Source: DATGFK01 sp040007395
GTDB lineage: Bacteria; Chloroflexota; Anaerolineae; Aggregatilineales; UBA2796
Length of the DNA stretch: 34,753 nucleotides
Direction: 5' to 3'
NCBI GenBank assembly: GCA_040007395.1
Contig: JBDTVG010000226.1
Location: 1 to 34,753, forward strand
Shown: positions 16,617 to 24,837 of the stretch, piece by piece
How the letters are laid out: each line of letters opens with the position of its first letter
Position numbering within the stretch: position 1 is the first letter of the stretch
Translations under genes and position numbers: made by a program
Notes under the pieces: model-generated
The model's input: the letters and a program-made list of their open reading frames with translations, nothing else
Told to the model about the DNA's origin: nothing
Databases searched by the model: none

Positions 16617-17957
16617 ATGACGGAGAGCCAAAAACATTTAGAGAAGCCCAGCCGCAATCTCGCCGTAGCCAACAACGCGGTAAGCGGTCAGAGAACACGT
16701 CTGTGGTCGGAAGATATTGCCGCCAGAGTCGTTCTGTTACTGCCCGGTGTTCTGGTTGTACTATTATTGTCAGTCTTCCCATTGATTATTTCCCTGTACC
16801 TCTCGGTATCTAGGGTTAGCTTTGCCAAGGGTGGCATCGCGATCAAGTTTGTTGGCTTGGATAACTTTACTTCAATCCTCACTGGTAACGGCGCGGAGCA
16901 TTTGCTGGGCAGGTGGGGCGATATTCCTTGGTACGGTACGCTGGCATTCATAGCCTTTGTGCTGCTTGTGCTGTACCTGATGTTTAGCTATATCCGCAGG
17001 CCGGGTCGAACCATGCCCGGTTTGCTTTTCCGGTTCGGCATCATGGTGATTGCTGCTGTTATACTGGGAGTATTGGGCCTCTGGGGTACCACGCCGTGGT
17101 ACGGGGCGCTTATCTTCGCCTTCTTTGAAGCGCAACTGTTGTATATGCTAGTTAATTACCTACGACGACCGGGACTAGCCATCACGGGTTTGTTCTTCCG
17201 GTTGATCGCAGTTGTTTTTGCGTCAGCACTGGCCTTCTTGATGATTGTGACGCTGACCGGGCAAGGGAATTTGCCGGGAACGCTTGTTGTCACGCTCGTT
17301 TTTGTGGCGGTGGGTGTCTTTTTCCAATACATGATCGGGCTGGGGTTGGCGCTGATGGTTACCCAAGAACTACCCGGTAAACGCTTTTTCCGAGTAGCGT
17401 TTCTGTTGCCGATGATGATTACGCCTGTTGGCATCGGCTTTCTGTTTCGCATGATGGCCGATACGAATATCGGTCCGATTGCTCCCCTTTGGCGGGCATT
17501 GGGACTTATCAATTTTACTTGGTCTAGTACTGCATTTGGCGCACGCGCTGCGGTACTCGTTGGTGACACTTGGCAGTGGACACCTTTCATGTTCATCATT
17601 TTGTTAGCCGCGTTGGAAGCAATGTCCCGTGACCAGATCGAGGCAGCGTTGGTCGATGGCGCTACACGGCGACAACTTTTCCGATACCTCATTCTGCCGC
17701 AGATTATACCTGTTAGCATTACGCTTGTGTTAATCCGGACCATCGAGGCATTCAAGATTATTGACCTCCCCAATATTCTGACGGGTGGAGGCCCCGGAAC
17801 CGCTACCGAATCCCTAACTTTACATGCCTATAATCTTTGGCGCGGTCTCGAATTAGGCGAGTCTGCTGCCGTGAGCTATATCCTGTTGATCGTAGTTACT
17901 TTTGTTGCTACCGTATACGTTAACAGCATTCGACGGCGAATAATGGAGAGCCTCTAA
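16617..17957 (+). CDS. Sugar ABC transporter permease, MalF type, with a duplicated membrane hairpin
   Basis: The 446-residue membrane protein ends in a normal MalF-type permease core with the ATPase-contacting EAA loop EAALVDGATRRQLFRY and the ILPQIIP strand. It is about 150 residues longer than the common length of about 300. The excess is an insert after the first membrane segment, made of two tandem copies of a 56-residue unit (about residues 100-155 and 156-211) starting WG-x-x-PWYG and containing Y-x-RRPG and GL-x-FR, identical at about 22 of 56 positions. Each copy should form two membrane helices. It is partnered by the MalG-type gene five bases downstream. Substrate sugar unknown. 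Confidence 0.9.
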   Translation: MTESQKHLEKPSRNLAVANNAVSGQRTRLWSEDIAARVVLLLPGVLVVLLLSVFPLIISLYLSVSRVSFAKGGIAIKFVGLDNFTSILTGNGAEHLLGRWGDIPWYGTLAFIAFVLLVLYLMFSYIRRPGRTMPGLLFRFGIMVIAAVILGVLGLWGTTPWYGALIFAFFEAQLLYMLVNYLRRPGLAITGLFFRLIAVVFASALAFLMIVTLTGQGNLPGTLVVTLVFVAVGVFFQYMIGLGLALMVTQELPGKRFFRVAFLLPMMITPVGIGFLFRMMADTNIGPIAPLWRALGLINFTWSSTAFGARAAVLVGDTWQWTPFMFIILLAALEAMSRDQIEAALVDGATRRQLFRYLILPQIIPVSITLVLIRTIEAFKIIDLPNILTGGGPGTATESLTLHAYNLWRGLELGESAAVSYILLIVVTFVATVYVNSIRRRIMESL

Positions 17958-17962
17958 AGGCC

Positions 17963-19000
17963 ATGCTTAAAAAATATTTTGCGAATTCAAGCCCATTCCG
18001 TGTTGCACCGGGTTGGGCAATGATTTCTTACCTTTTCCTTGGGCTGTGGGCGGTGGTCGCCCTGTTCCCGCTGTACTGGCTGTTCATCACCGCCTTCAAA
18101 GCGCCTGTCGATGTAGACAACGGCCCCAAGTTCCTTCCCTATGTCGATTTCCAGCCGACCCTCGCCGCTTGGGATTACCTGCTAAACGATCCATCGGCGG
18201 GCAATATTATCTCCCACCCACTCATTAATACAGTAGCCATCGGTACGATGAGCGCCTTTATTTCGCTAGTGTTGGGTGCCGCTGCTGCTTATGCGTTGAT
18301 GCGTTTCGAGTATCAAATAAAAGTTGGCTATATCTTTAGCGCAATCTTATGTGTGCTGATATTTATTGCCCTTACCTCATCCGGGATGCTGTGGTATCTT
18401 GCGCTGATTATCGTCATAGCGATCTACATAGTAATAATCCAAACAATGGGTCGCCGTTTCAAGCGAAGCATGAGAAACAATGATATATCGTTTTGGCTGG
18501 TGTCTCAGCGGATGCTGCCGCCCATTGCGGTTATCATCCCGATCTATATCATGTTTCAGCAACTGCGGATGCTTGACAACCCGCTTACGCTGGTTATCTG
18601 CTACAGCGCTATAAACTTCCCACTAGGTGTCTGGTTCATGCGAGACTATCTGGAAAACATCCCGATAGAGCTAGAAGAGAGCGCATTCATTGACGGCGCT
18701 TCACGATACCAAGTGCTATGGCACATCGTCTTGCCGCTAGCAGCACCGGCTTTGGTCGCCACCTTTTTGATTATCCTTGTATTTGCTTGGAACGAGTACA
18801 CGCTTGCACTATTTCTCTCAGCAGGCCCACGCTCACAGACGATGCCGCTGTTGGTGACGGCACAAAACGCGACCCGTGGTCCTCAGTGGTGGAATATCTC
18901 GGTCCTTGTAGTGGTGATGATCGCTCCGCTCGTGCTAGCGGCACTTGCTCTTGAGCGTTTTATTGCAAAAGGATTGCTTGTAGGGGCGGTCAAAAGCTAA
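17963..19000 (+). CDS. Sugar ABC transporter permease, MalG type, with an inserted membrane hairpin
   Basis: The 345-residue partner permease has the MalG-type layout: N-terminal helix, ALMRFEY, SQRMLPPIAVIIPIYIMF, the EAA loop ESAFIDGASRYQVLWH and a C-terminal helix ending in a short basic tail. Relative to the usual sequence, where ARF-x-(F/Y)-x-G runs almost directly into FW-(L)-SQRMLPP, about 55 residues (about 120-175) with two hydrophobic helices are inserted. The insert contains a WY ... RR pattern like the repeat unit in the first permease. No ATPase gene follows, so the pair must use one encoded elsewhere, as MsmK-type ATPases do. Confidence 0.9.
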   Translation: MLKKYFANSSPFRVAPGWAMISYLFLGLWAVVALFPLYWLFITAFKAPVDVDNGPKFLPYVDFQPTLAAWDYLLNDPSAGNIISHPLINTVAIGTMSAFISLVLGAAAAYALMRFEYQIKVGYIFSAILCVLIFIALTSSGMLWYLALIIVIAIYIVIIQTMGRRFKRSMRNNDISFWLVSQRMLPPIAVIIPIYIMFQQLRMLDNPLTLVICYSAINFPLGVWFMRDYLENIPIELEESAFIDGASRYQVLWHIVLPLAAPALVATFLIILVFAWNEYTLALFLSAGPRSQTMPLLVTAQNATRGPQWWNISVLVVVMIAPLVLAALALERFIAKGLLVGAVKS

Positions 19001-19093
19001 CGCATCACTGAAATTAGGGATGAAGCATTCTGTTTATTGTCCGTAAATTTCGCCATGCAGGGGCATCTGCACGCGGGTTGAGGGATAGTCAGT

Positions 19094-19192
19094 CTCAACT
19101 TCGTTGAGCCGTCCCGTTTGAAGCCATACTCCGCCGACTAAAAGTCGGTGGAGTATCACGGGAGCATCGAGCAGAACCTTTATTCAGGTTCT
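19094..19192. other. Non-coding block of three consecutive hairpins
   Basis: Three inverted repeats lie in a row after the permease gene: CTCAAC/GTTGAG around 19095-19109, a 14-base-pair stem with one G-T pair (19126-19139 with 19143-19156, loop AAA), and AGAACCT/AGGTTCT at 19173-19192. The middle hairpin is enclosed by a further helix, TCCCGT (19112-19117) with ACGGGA (19158-19163). This could be an IS200/IS605-like end, a regulatory RNA or a complex terminator. I could not choose between these. Confidence 0.55.
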
Positions 19193-19489
19193 CGCGGCGT
19201 TCGCTATATCAACATCTCCCATGCCCTCCAAGCCAAACTCATTTATGCACTGCCCGATGTAGATTTGCTAAAAGGTTACAACCCGGAACTTACGAACTTG
19301 CCACTCCAGAAGTTATTGGTATTCGACTACGAGTCGCTCCAATATATAACTGCCATCGGTTTGCCTAAATTCGACGTTCAAAACAGATCGATTGACGGGC
19401 AGGGCTATTACCTCTTCATCAACAGTCAAGGCGATCACTATTATCTATTATATGGTCATGGAAGCCGTCAAAGGCTCAGGATTGCTTGA
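19148..19489 (+). CDS. Hypothetical ORF, possibly the C-terminal remnant of a larger gene
   Basis: The frame encodes 113 residues that read like real protein (KGYNPELTNLPLQKLLVFDY, YYLFINSQGDHYYLLYGHG). Its only ATG lies inside a stable hairpin and has no ribosome site, and there is no coding sequence upstream in frame. The character resembles the tail of a larger envelope or glycosyl-transfer protein, so I favour a 5'-truncated gene. I cannot name a family. Confidence 0.35.
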   Translation: MEYHGSIEQNLYSGSRGVRYINISHALQAKLIYALPDVDLLKGYNPELTNLPLQKLLVFDYESLQYITAIGLPKFDVQNRSIDGQGYYLFINSQGDHYYLLYGHGSRQRLRIA

Positions 19490-19664
19490 GGATTTTGGTA
19501 TGTGGACTGGCAATATCGAGCGACCCGCTTCGGCTCCATGAGCCGAAAGTAAACCGAGTGGCATTTTCCGTAAGGGTTTTGGCACATTTCGCCATGCGGG
19601 CTACCGGAATAACTGACTACAATTGACAACAAACCTGTTAAGGCGATTACTGGGAAATATTGCA

Positions 19665-20513
19665 ATGTCTACCCTTAAAATTGCGGATAGTCATGTTCAT
19701 TTTTGGGATACTAATCGGTTGCAATACCCTTGGCTGGCTGATGAGCCGCTGTTAAATCGTCCCTATTTGCCGGATCACATTCCGGCGCACGGTTCAAACT
19801 GGACAGTTGACGCGCTGGTTTTCGTGCAGTCCGATTGTCTACCGCAGCAGGGCATCGCTGAGGTAGACTGGGTAACGACGCTGGCAAACGATGACCCACG
19901 TATTCGGGGAATCGTAGCTTTTGCCCCGTTGGAAAAAGGGACACAAGTTCGGCCTGTGCTGGACGACCTGAAAAAGCGACCACTCGTTAAAGGAGTGCGG
20001 CGCTTGCTACAGAGGGAGCCATTAGGCTTCAGTCTCCAACCGGAATTTGTTGTGGGAGTCCAGCTTTTGGCTGAATATGGCTTGAGCTTTGACCTGTGTA
20101 TCAAGTATTTTCAGTTGCCAGATGCGATTGCGCTGGTTCGCCAATGCCCCGACGTGCAGTTCATCCTCGATCACATCGGCAAGCCAGCTATCAAAGACGG
20201 ACACCAAGACGCTTGGCGCTCCGAGCTTGCAGAACTGGCAAAGTATCCCAACGTCGTCTGCAAGTTATCTGGGTTGGTCACAGAAGCCGATATGCAGCAC
20301 TGGACTCCAGCGGAACTTCAACCCTATATCCAGCATACCCTTGCTGTATTCGGCAGTGACCGAGTGATGTTCGGCAGCGATTCGCCAGTGCTGACCCTTG
20401 CCTCGACCTACGAGCAGTGGGTGTCGCTTGTCCTCGACGCGCTCCAGTCATTTTCCACAGCAGAGCAAGACAAGATATTGTACTCAAATGCAATGACAGC
20501 CTACCGCTTGTAG
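19665..20513 (+). CDS. Amidohydrolase-2 family lactonase (L-fuconolactonase-like)
   Basis: The 282-residue TIM-barrel protein starts at the ATG at 19665 (GGGAA upstream); a TTG at 19623 would add 14 residues without adding a known motif. Characteristic segments are ADSHVHFWDTNRLQYPWL at the N-terminus, the strand ending in LDHIGKPAI, CKLSGLVTEA, and the catalytic Asp in RVMFGSDSPV. These fit the COG3618 group, which includes L-fuconolactone and L-rhamnonolactone hydrolases of deoxysugar catabolism. It lies behind the sugar importer genes, which hints at the importer's substrate, though about 660 bases separate them and it may be transcribed on its own. Confidence 0.82.
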   Translation: MSTLKIADSHVHFWDTNRLQYPWLADEPLLNRPYLPDHIPAHGSNWTVDALVFVQSDCLPQQGIAEVDWVTTLANDDPRIRGIVAFAPLEKGTQVRPVLDDLKKRPLVKGVRRLLQREPLGFSLQPEFVVGVQLLAEYGLSFDLCIKYFQLPDAIALVRQCPDVQFILDHIGKPAIKDGHQDAWRSELAELAKYPNVVCKLSGLVTEADMQHWTPAELQPYIQHTLAVFGSDRVMFGSDSPVLTLASTYEQWVSLVLDALQSFSTAEQDKILYSNAMTAYRL

Positions 20514-20605
20514 ACTAATTTGCACAACAGCATAATTTTATGCAATCCACCGCGCTATAATCGGGCGGCAATCGTTCGAGCAACCTGTTACTTGAAGTTG
20601 AACTT

Positions 20606-23600
20606 ATGATGACTTTTATTCTGCATGGGACGTTTCTGCCTGAGATACGGACGTTTACGTTGTGGGGGGAGCAAGCAGAACCAACGCCGCGCAAGCAAGG
20701 CCGACAGGCCAAACTGACTCCCCCTCCCCATCCGTTTTGTGTGCCTGCTGTGCAGCTTGCCGATTGGGTGTTGACGATTGCCACACACCTGAAACCTGTC
20801 AAGCGCACGAGTCAGGTTATCTGGCTGCCATCCTATGCCAACCTGCCGCAACCCTCACCAGAACTCGCGGCGACAGGGGCTATTCTCACGCCGACCAGCG
20901 AAGCACTCACCCTGAAACAATGGAAGATTGAAGGGGTCGAGCTTTCCGCCTCGGACGCGATAGATTTCTTGCTAGCGCTCGAAGATCGCCACTCAGCGCT
21001 GATGGGTGAGGATATGTACTTCTGGCGGCAGCTTACGCTCTTTGCGCTATCGCTAGTCTCGGGTCAGCAGGTAATCCCAGCCTTTAGCAAAGATGGCGCT
21101 CAACTGCGTGCCATCTGGAAACCACAGCCAACCGAGATCGAACACGTGACCGAGTGGATTGGGGCTTTACCGCCCTTGAGTCGCGCTTTGGTCGAACAGC
21201 CCGAAGCGGCTCCTGCGCCGGGACTCGTTGTTAATGGATGGGTCGAAGCGGTTATCGATCAGACAGTACGGCAGGCTGCCGGGCGCTTTGCGACAAAACT
21301 GCTGTCAAAACCCACTACGCCCGGCGGCAAATGGCTGCGAGCACTAATTGGCGAGGAGTCACTGGTTCCGCTAAAGGGTGCGGAAGCCGATCAACTGTAT
21401 AAGGATTGGCAAACGTGGGTTGGGCAATCCGATGTAGCGGGGAATGCCGCCTTTAGAATCACCTTTCGCCTTGATGCACCGGATGATCCCAATAATCCCG
21501 ACGATTCTGCGTGGGCACTGCACTATCTGCTGCAAGCCACAGACGATCCGAGTCTCGTCGTCACAGCGGGGCAAGTCTGGCGCGAAAAAGGCAAATCGCT
21601 CGGCTATCTCCATCAGCGCTTTGATCAACCGCAGGAGCGCTTATTAGCGGCTTTAGGTTTCGCGGCGCGGGTCTTTCCGCCAATTGAGCAAAGCCTGCAC
21701 AGTGCCACACCGGATAAAGCCGTCCTAAACACCACACAAGCCTATACCTTTCTCAAGGAATCGGCACTGCTGCTGCAAAACAGCGGATTTCGTGTGCTGC
21801 TGCCGCGCTGGTGGGGCGGCAAAACCGCACGGGTGACAGCCAAAGCAACCGTCAAGACTCCCAAGAGTGCTAGTAAATCGCTGTTGACCATGCAAAGCTT
21901 GATCAACTACGAATGGCAGGTGATGCTCGGTGGCGAGCCACTTAGCCGCGAAGAATTCGAACGACTAGCGCGGCTCAAGCAACCGCTTGTCCAGTTGCGC
22001 GGGCAGTGGGTCATGCTGGATGAAGCGCAGATTGCCGCCGGACTCAAGCTGTTCGGGCAGCAGGACGGACAGCTACGGTTAGATGAGGCGCTGCGGCTTG
22101 GTCTGGAACGCGAAGGGGTCACAGCACAAGGGGTATTGCTGGCGGGTTTCGATGCGACGGGCTGGTTCAAAACCCTGATGAATACGCTCCGCCAGCCCGA
22201 CAAGATCGCCATACTGCCGCTGCCCGAAGGTCTGCACGCCGAGCTGCGCCCCTATCAAGTGCGTGGCTATTCTTGGTTAACCTTTATGCGGAACTATGGT
22301 CTGGGCGCGTGTCTCGCTGACGATATGGGCTTGGGCAAAACCGTGACCAGCATCTCCGCGATCCTCTATGAGCGTCAGAAACTAAAGGTTAAACAACCTG
22401 TGTTGATCGTGTGTCCAACCTCGGTGATGGGCAATTGGCGGCGCGAACTGGAGCGCTTTGCGCCAACGCTTAAAGTGCTATCGCATCATGGCATCGAACG
22501 CCTTACTGGGGCAAAGTTCGCCAAAGCCGCCAAAACGCATGATATGGTCATTACCAGCTATCCTCTGCTGGCACGGGATCGTTCGCTTTTTGAAGCGATG
22601 GAGTGGTCTACCATCGTCCTCGACGAAGCCCAGAATATCAAGAATGCGGCGACGAAACAGGCGCAAGCGGCACGCGCCTTGCGTGGTTCGCATCGGGTCG
22701 CATTGACAGGTACGCCCGTCGAGAATCGCCTCTCGGAGTTGTGGTCAATCTTTAACTTTCTCAACCCCGGTTATCTGGGCAGTGAAGCCGAGTTCCGCAA
22801 GCAGTTTGCCAACCCAATAGAACGCACCAACGATAAGAATGCCGCTAAACAGCTTAGGCAGCTTACCGCGCCATTTATCCTGCGCCGCCTCAAGACCGAT
22901 CCAACCATCATCAGCGATCTACCGGAAAAGCTGGAGATGAAAGTCTATTGTACGTTGACTACTGAGCAAGGGACACTCTATCAGGCGGTGGTCAACGAAG
23001 CACTGGAAGCAATCGAACAGGCCGAAGATGAAGGCAACGCCATGTCGCGGCGGGGTCTGGTGCTGTCAATGCTGCTCAAGTTGAAACAGATATGCAACCA
23101 CCCGGCGCAGTTTCTCAAGGATGGTACGACGCTGGAAGGGCGGTCTGGCAAGTTAGCGCGTCTAACGGAAATGCTCGAAGAAGTCTACGCCGCAGGGGAT
23201 CGAGCGTTAATCTTCACGCAGTTTGCCGAAATGGGTGTGCTGCTGCGCGATCATATCCGCCATGTCTATTACGATGAACCGCTGTGGTTGTACGGCGGTA
23301 CGCCGACCAAAGATCGCGACGCGATGATCCAGCGTTTTCAGGCTCCCAAAGGGCCAAGCGTCTTTATCCTGTCCATCAAGGCGGGCGGTGTGGGGTTGAA
23401 TCTGACCCGCGCCAATCATGTTTTCCACTTTGATCGCTGGTGGAATCCCGCCGTCGAAAATCAGGCGACGGATCGGGCGTTCCGAATCGGGCAGACCCGC
23501 AACGTACAGGTACACAAGTTTATCTGTGGCGGAACCCTCGAAGACAAGATCGATGAGATGATCGAGAGCAAAAAGGCGCTCGCTGAAAGCGTCATCGGTA

Positions 23601-23680
23601 CAGACGAAAGCTGGCTAACGGAACTCAGCACCGATTCGCTGCGCGATTTGGTTGCGCTGCGCCATGCCGAGATTGAATAG
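20606..23680 (+). CDS. SNF2-family DEAD/DEAH-like helicase or translocase
   Basis: The 1,024-residue protein has a long N-terminal region of about 520 residues of the bacterial SNF2-associated type, then the two RecA-like domains. Seen motifs are I (DDMGLGKTVTS), II (VLDEAQNIKN), III (ALTGTPVENRLSELW), the LRRLKTD segment, and in the second domain IFTQFAEMG, KAGGVGLNLTRAN, HFDRWWNPAVENQATDRAFR and RIGQ. Bacterial SNF2 proteins of this layout are double-strand DNA translocases acting on protein-bound DNA or transcription complexes. The SWIM protein gene follows after 38 bases, an arrangement found in many bacteria (for example ywqA and ywqB in Bacillus), suggesting that they act together. Confidence 0.93.
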   Translation: MMTFILHGTFLPEIRTFTLWGEQAEPTPRKQGRQAKLTPPPHPFCVPAVQLADWVLTIATHLKPVKRTSQVIWLPSYANLPQPSPELAATGAILTPTSEALTLKQWKIEGVELSASDAIDFLLALEDRHSALMGEDMYFWRQLTLFALSLVSGQQVIPAFSKDGAQLRAIWKPQPTEIEHVTEWIGALPPLSRALVEQPEAAPAPGLVVNGWVEAVIDQTVRQAAGRFATKLLSKPTTPGGKWLRALIGEESLVPLKGAEADQLYKDWQTWVGQSDVAGNAAFRITFRLDAPDDPNNPDDSAWALHYLLQATDDPSLVVTAGQVWREKGKSLGYLHQRFDQPQERLLAALGFAARVFPPIEQSLHSATPDKAVLNTTQAYTFLKESALLLQNSGFRVLLPRWWGGKTARVTAKATVKTPKSASKSLLTMQSLINYEWQVMLGGEPLSREEFERLARLKQPLVQLRGQWVMLDEAQIAAGLKLFGQQDGQLRLDEALRLGLEREGVTAQGVLLAGFDATGWFKTLMNTLRQPDKIAILPLPEGLHAELRPYQVRGYSWLTFMRNYGLGACLADDMGLGKTVTSISAILYERQKLKVKQPVLIVCPTSVMGNWRRELERFAPTLKVLSHHGIERLTGAKFAKAAKTHDMVITSYPLLARDRSLFEAMEWSTIVLDEAQNIKNAATKQAQAARALRGSHRVALTGTPVENRLSELWSIFNFLNPGYLGSEAEFRKQFANPIERTNDKNAAKQLRQLTAPFILRRLKTDPTIISDLPEKLEMKVYCTLTTEQGTLYQAVVNEALEAIEQAEDEGNAMSRRGLVLSMLLKLKQICNHPAQFLKDGTTLEGRSGKLARLTEMLEEVYAAGDRALIFTQFAEMGVLLRDHIRHVYYDEPLWLYGGTPTKDRDAMIQRFQAPKGPSVFILSIKAGGVGLNLTRANHVFHFDRWWNPAVENQATDRAFRIGQTRNVQVHKFICGGTLEDKIDEMIESKKALAESVIGTDESWLTELSTDSLRDLVALRHAEIE

Positions 23681-23703
23681 AGAATATAGAGCGAATAGAG
23701 AAT
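23676..23703 (+). repeat. Imperfect direct repeat between helicase and SWIM genes
   Basis: The string GAATAGAGAATA occurs twice, the first copy covering the helicase stop codon, separated by four bases. It looks like a small slippage duplication that sets the spacing in this operon. Confidence 0.6.
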
Positions 23704-23718
23704 AATCGGAGACAGCCA

Positions 23719-24636
23719 ATGACAAAGCGGCGTACTTCTTATAATGATGACGCTTATGAATGGGATTATTTCCCAACGTCGAAACGTATCAAGCCTGCCG
23801 ACGGCATCCAGAGCAAGACGAAGAAAGGCGCATTTGGCAGTTCGTGGTGGGCGCAACGCTGGATTCAAGTCTTGGAAGGCTTGGGGATGGGCGCACGCTT
23901 GCAGCGCGGACGTAGTTATGCACGCGGTGGTCAGGTGTTAGACATTAAGATTGAACCGGGCAGCGTACAGGCGCGTGTACAAGGGTCACGTCCAACGCCA
24001 TATAAGATCAGCATCCGGCTGCCAACACTGACCGATAATGAATGGGATAGCGCAATTGAGGCGATGAGCCAACAGGCTATCTTTGCCGCGAAACTGCTAT
24101 CAGGGGAGATGCCCAATGAGATCGAGCAAGCCTTCCAGTCTGCCAAAGTCGCGCTCTTTCCGGCAAATATCGCTCAATTAAAGACTGAGTGTTCCTGTCC
24201 CGATTATGCTAACCCCTGCAAGCATATTGCGGCGGTCTACTATCTGATTGGCGAACAATTTGATGCCGACCCGTTTCTGATCTTTACGCTCCGGGGACGT
24301 ACCAAAGATCAAATTATCGACACCTTGCGGGCGCTTCGCACGGCTGATGCTAACATAGCCGATAGCCAAGCGGAGAGTTTGCCCGCTGAAATACTAAAAA
24401 TTCCAAGGCTTGAGGAACAACTCGATAGCTTCTGGCACGCTGGCGATCTGAATGCACTAGCGGTGCATGTTGCTGCGCCGGAAATCCCCTTAGCAACGCT
24501 GCGTCGTCTGGGCAACAGCCCCGCCGCCACAAACGAGTCGCTCTCGCAGATTTACACCGCCATGACCGATTTCACCCTGCATAAAGTTTTCGATGAATAT
24601 GAGGATGAGACGGCAGTTGGGGATTTTCAGGAATAG
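23719..24636 (+). CDS. SWIM zinc-finger protein, partner of the SNF2 helicase
   Basis: The 305-residue protein has the SWIM metal site CxCx(7)CxH in ECSCPDYANPCKHIAAVYY (about residues 157-175), thought to bind zinc and nucleic acid or protein. The N-terminal FGSSWWAQRWIQVLE segment is typical of bacterial SWIM proteins paired with SNF2 genes. The helical C-terminus is acidic. It has a good ribosome site (CGGAGA) and a 38-base gap from the helicase gene, so the two should be made together. Confidence 0.92.
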   Translation: MTKRRTSYNDDAYEWDYFPTSKRIKPADGIQSKTKKGAFGSSWWAQRWIQVLEGLGMGARLQRGRSYARGGQVLDIKIEPGSVQARVQGSRPTPYKISIRLPTLTDNEWDSAIEAMSQQAIFAAKLLSGEMPNEIEQAFQSAKVALFPANIAQLKTECSCPDYANPCKHIAAVYYLIGEQFDADPFLIFTLRGRTKDQIIDTLRALRTADANIADSQAESLPAEILKIPRLEEQLDSFWHAGDLNALAVHVAAPEIPLATLRRLGNSPAATNESLSQIYTAMTDFTLHKVFDEYEDETAVGDFQE

Positions 24637-24639
24637 AAA

Positions 24640-24830
24640 TTTCCATGGGTACCATACATTTTATGGTTAAAAAATGTTTATCAGCGAATTAGAGCAATTC
24701 ATTGATATAATTATTCTATATTAATAATAAATAATGATATATAATAAAATTGAAAATTAAATTTACTTTTTTCATGAATTATAATTGATATAATAGTGTT
24801 ATACAATGCTAGGTCAATTCGGGGAGTATA
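24640..24830. promoter_or_regulatory. Very AT-rich upstream region of the diterpene cyclase gene
   Basis: This 190-base gap is made almost wholly of A and T from about 24660 to 24805, unlike the rest of the window. It holds an 11-base direct repeat ATTGATATAAT (24701-24711 and 24784-24794), several TATAAT-like strings, and GGGGAG as ribosome site before the start. It probably contains the cluster promoter and may bind a nucleoid-type protein. The exact -35/-10 pair is ambiguous. Confidence 0.55.
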
Positions 24831-24837
24831 ATTGGCT

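Noticed and set aside
17156..17773. 205-codon minus-strand ORF over the MalF-type permease
   Set aside because: It has no recognisable motif; the plus strand has the EAA loop and membrane helices.
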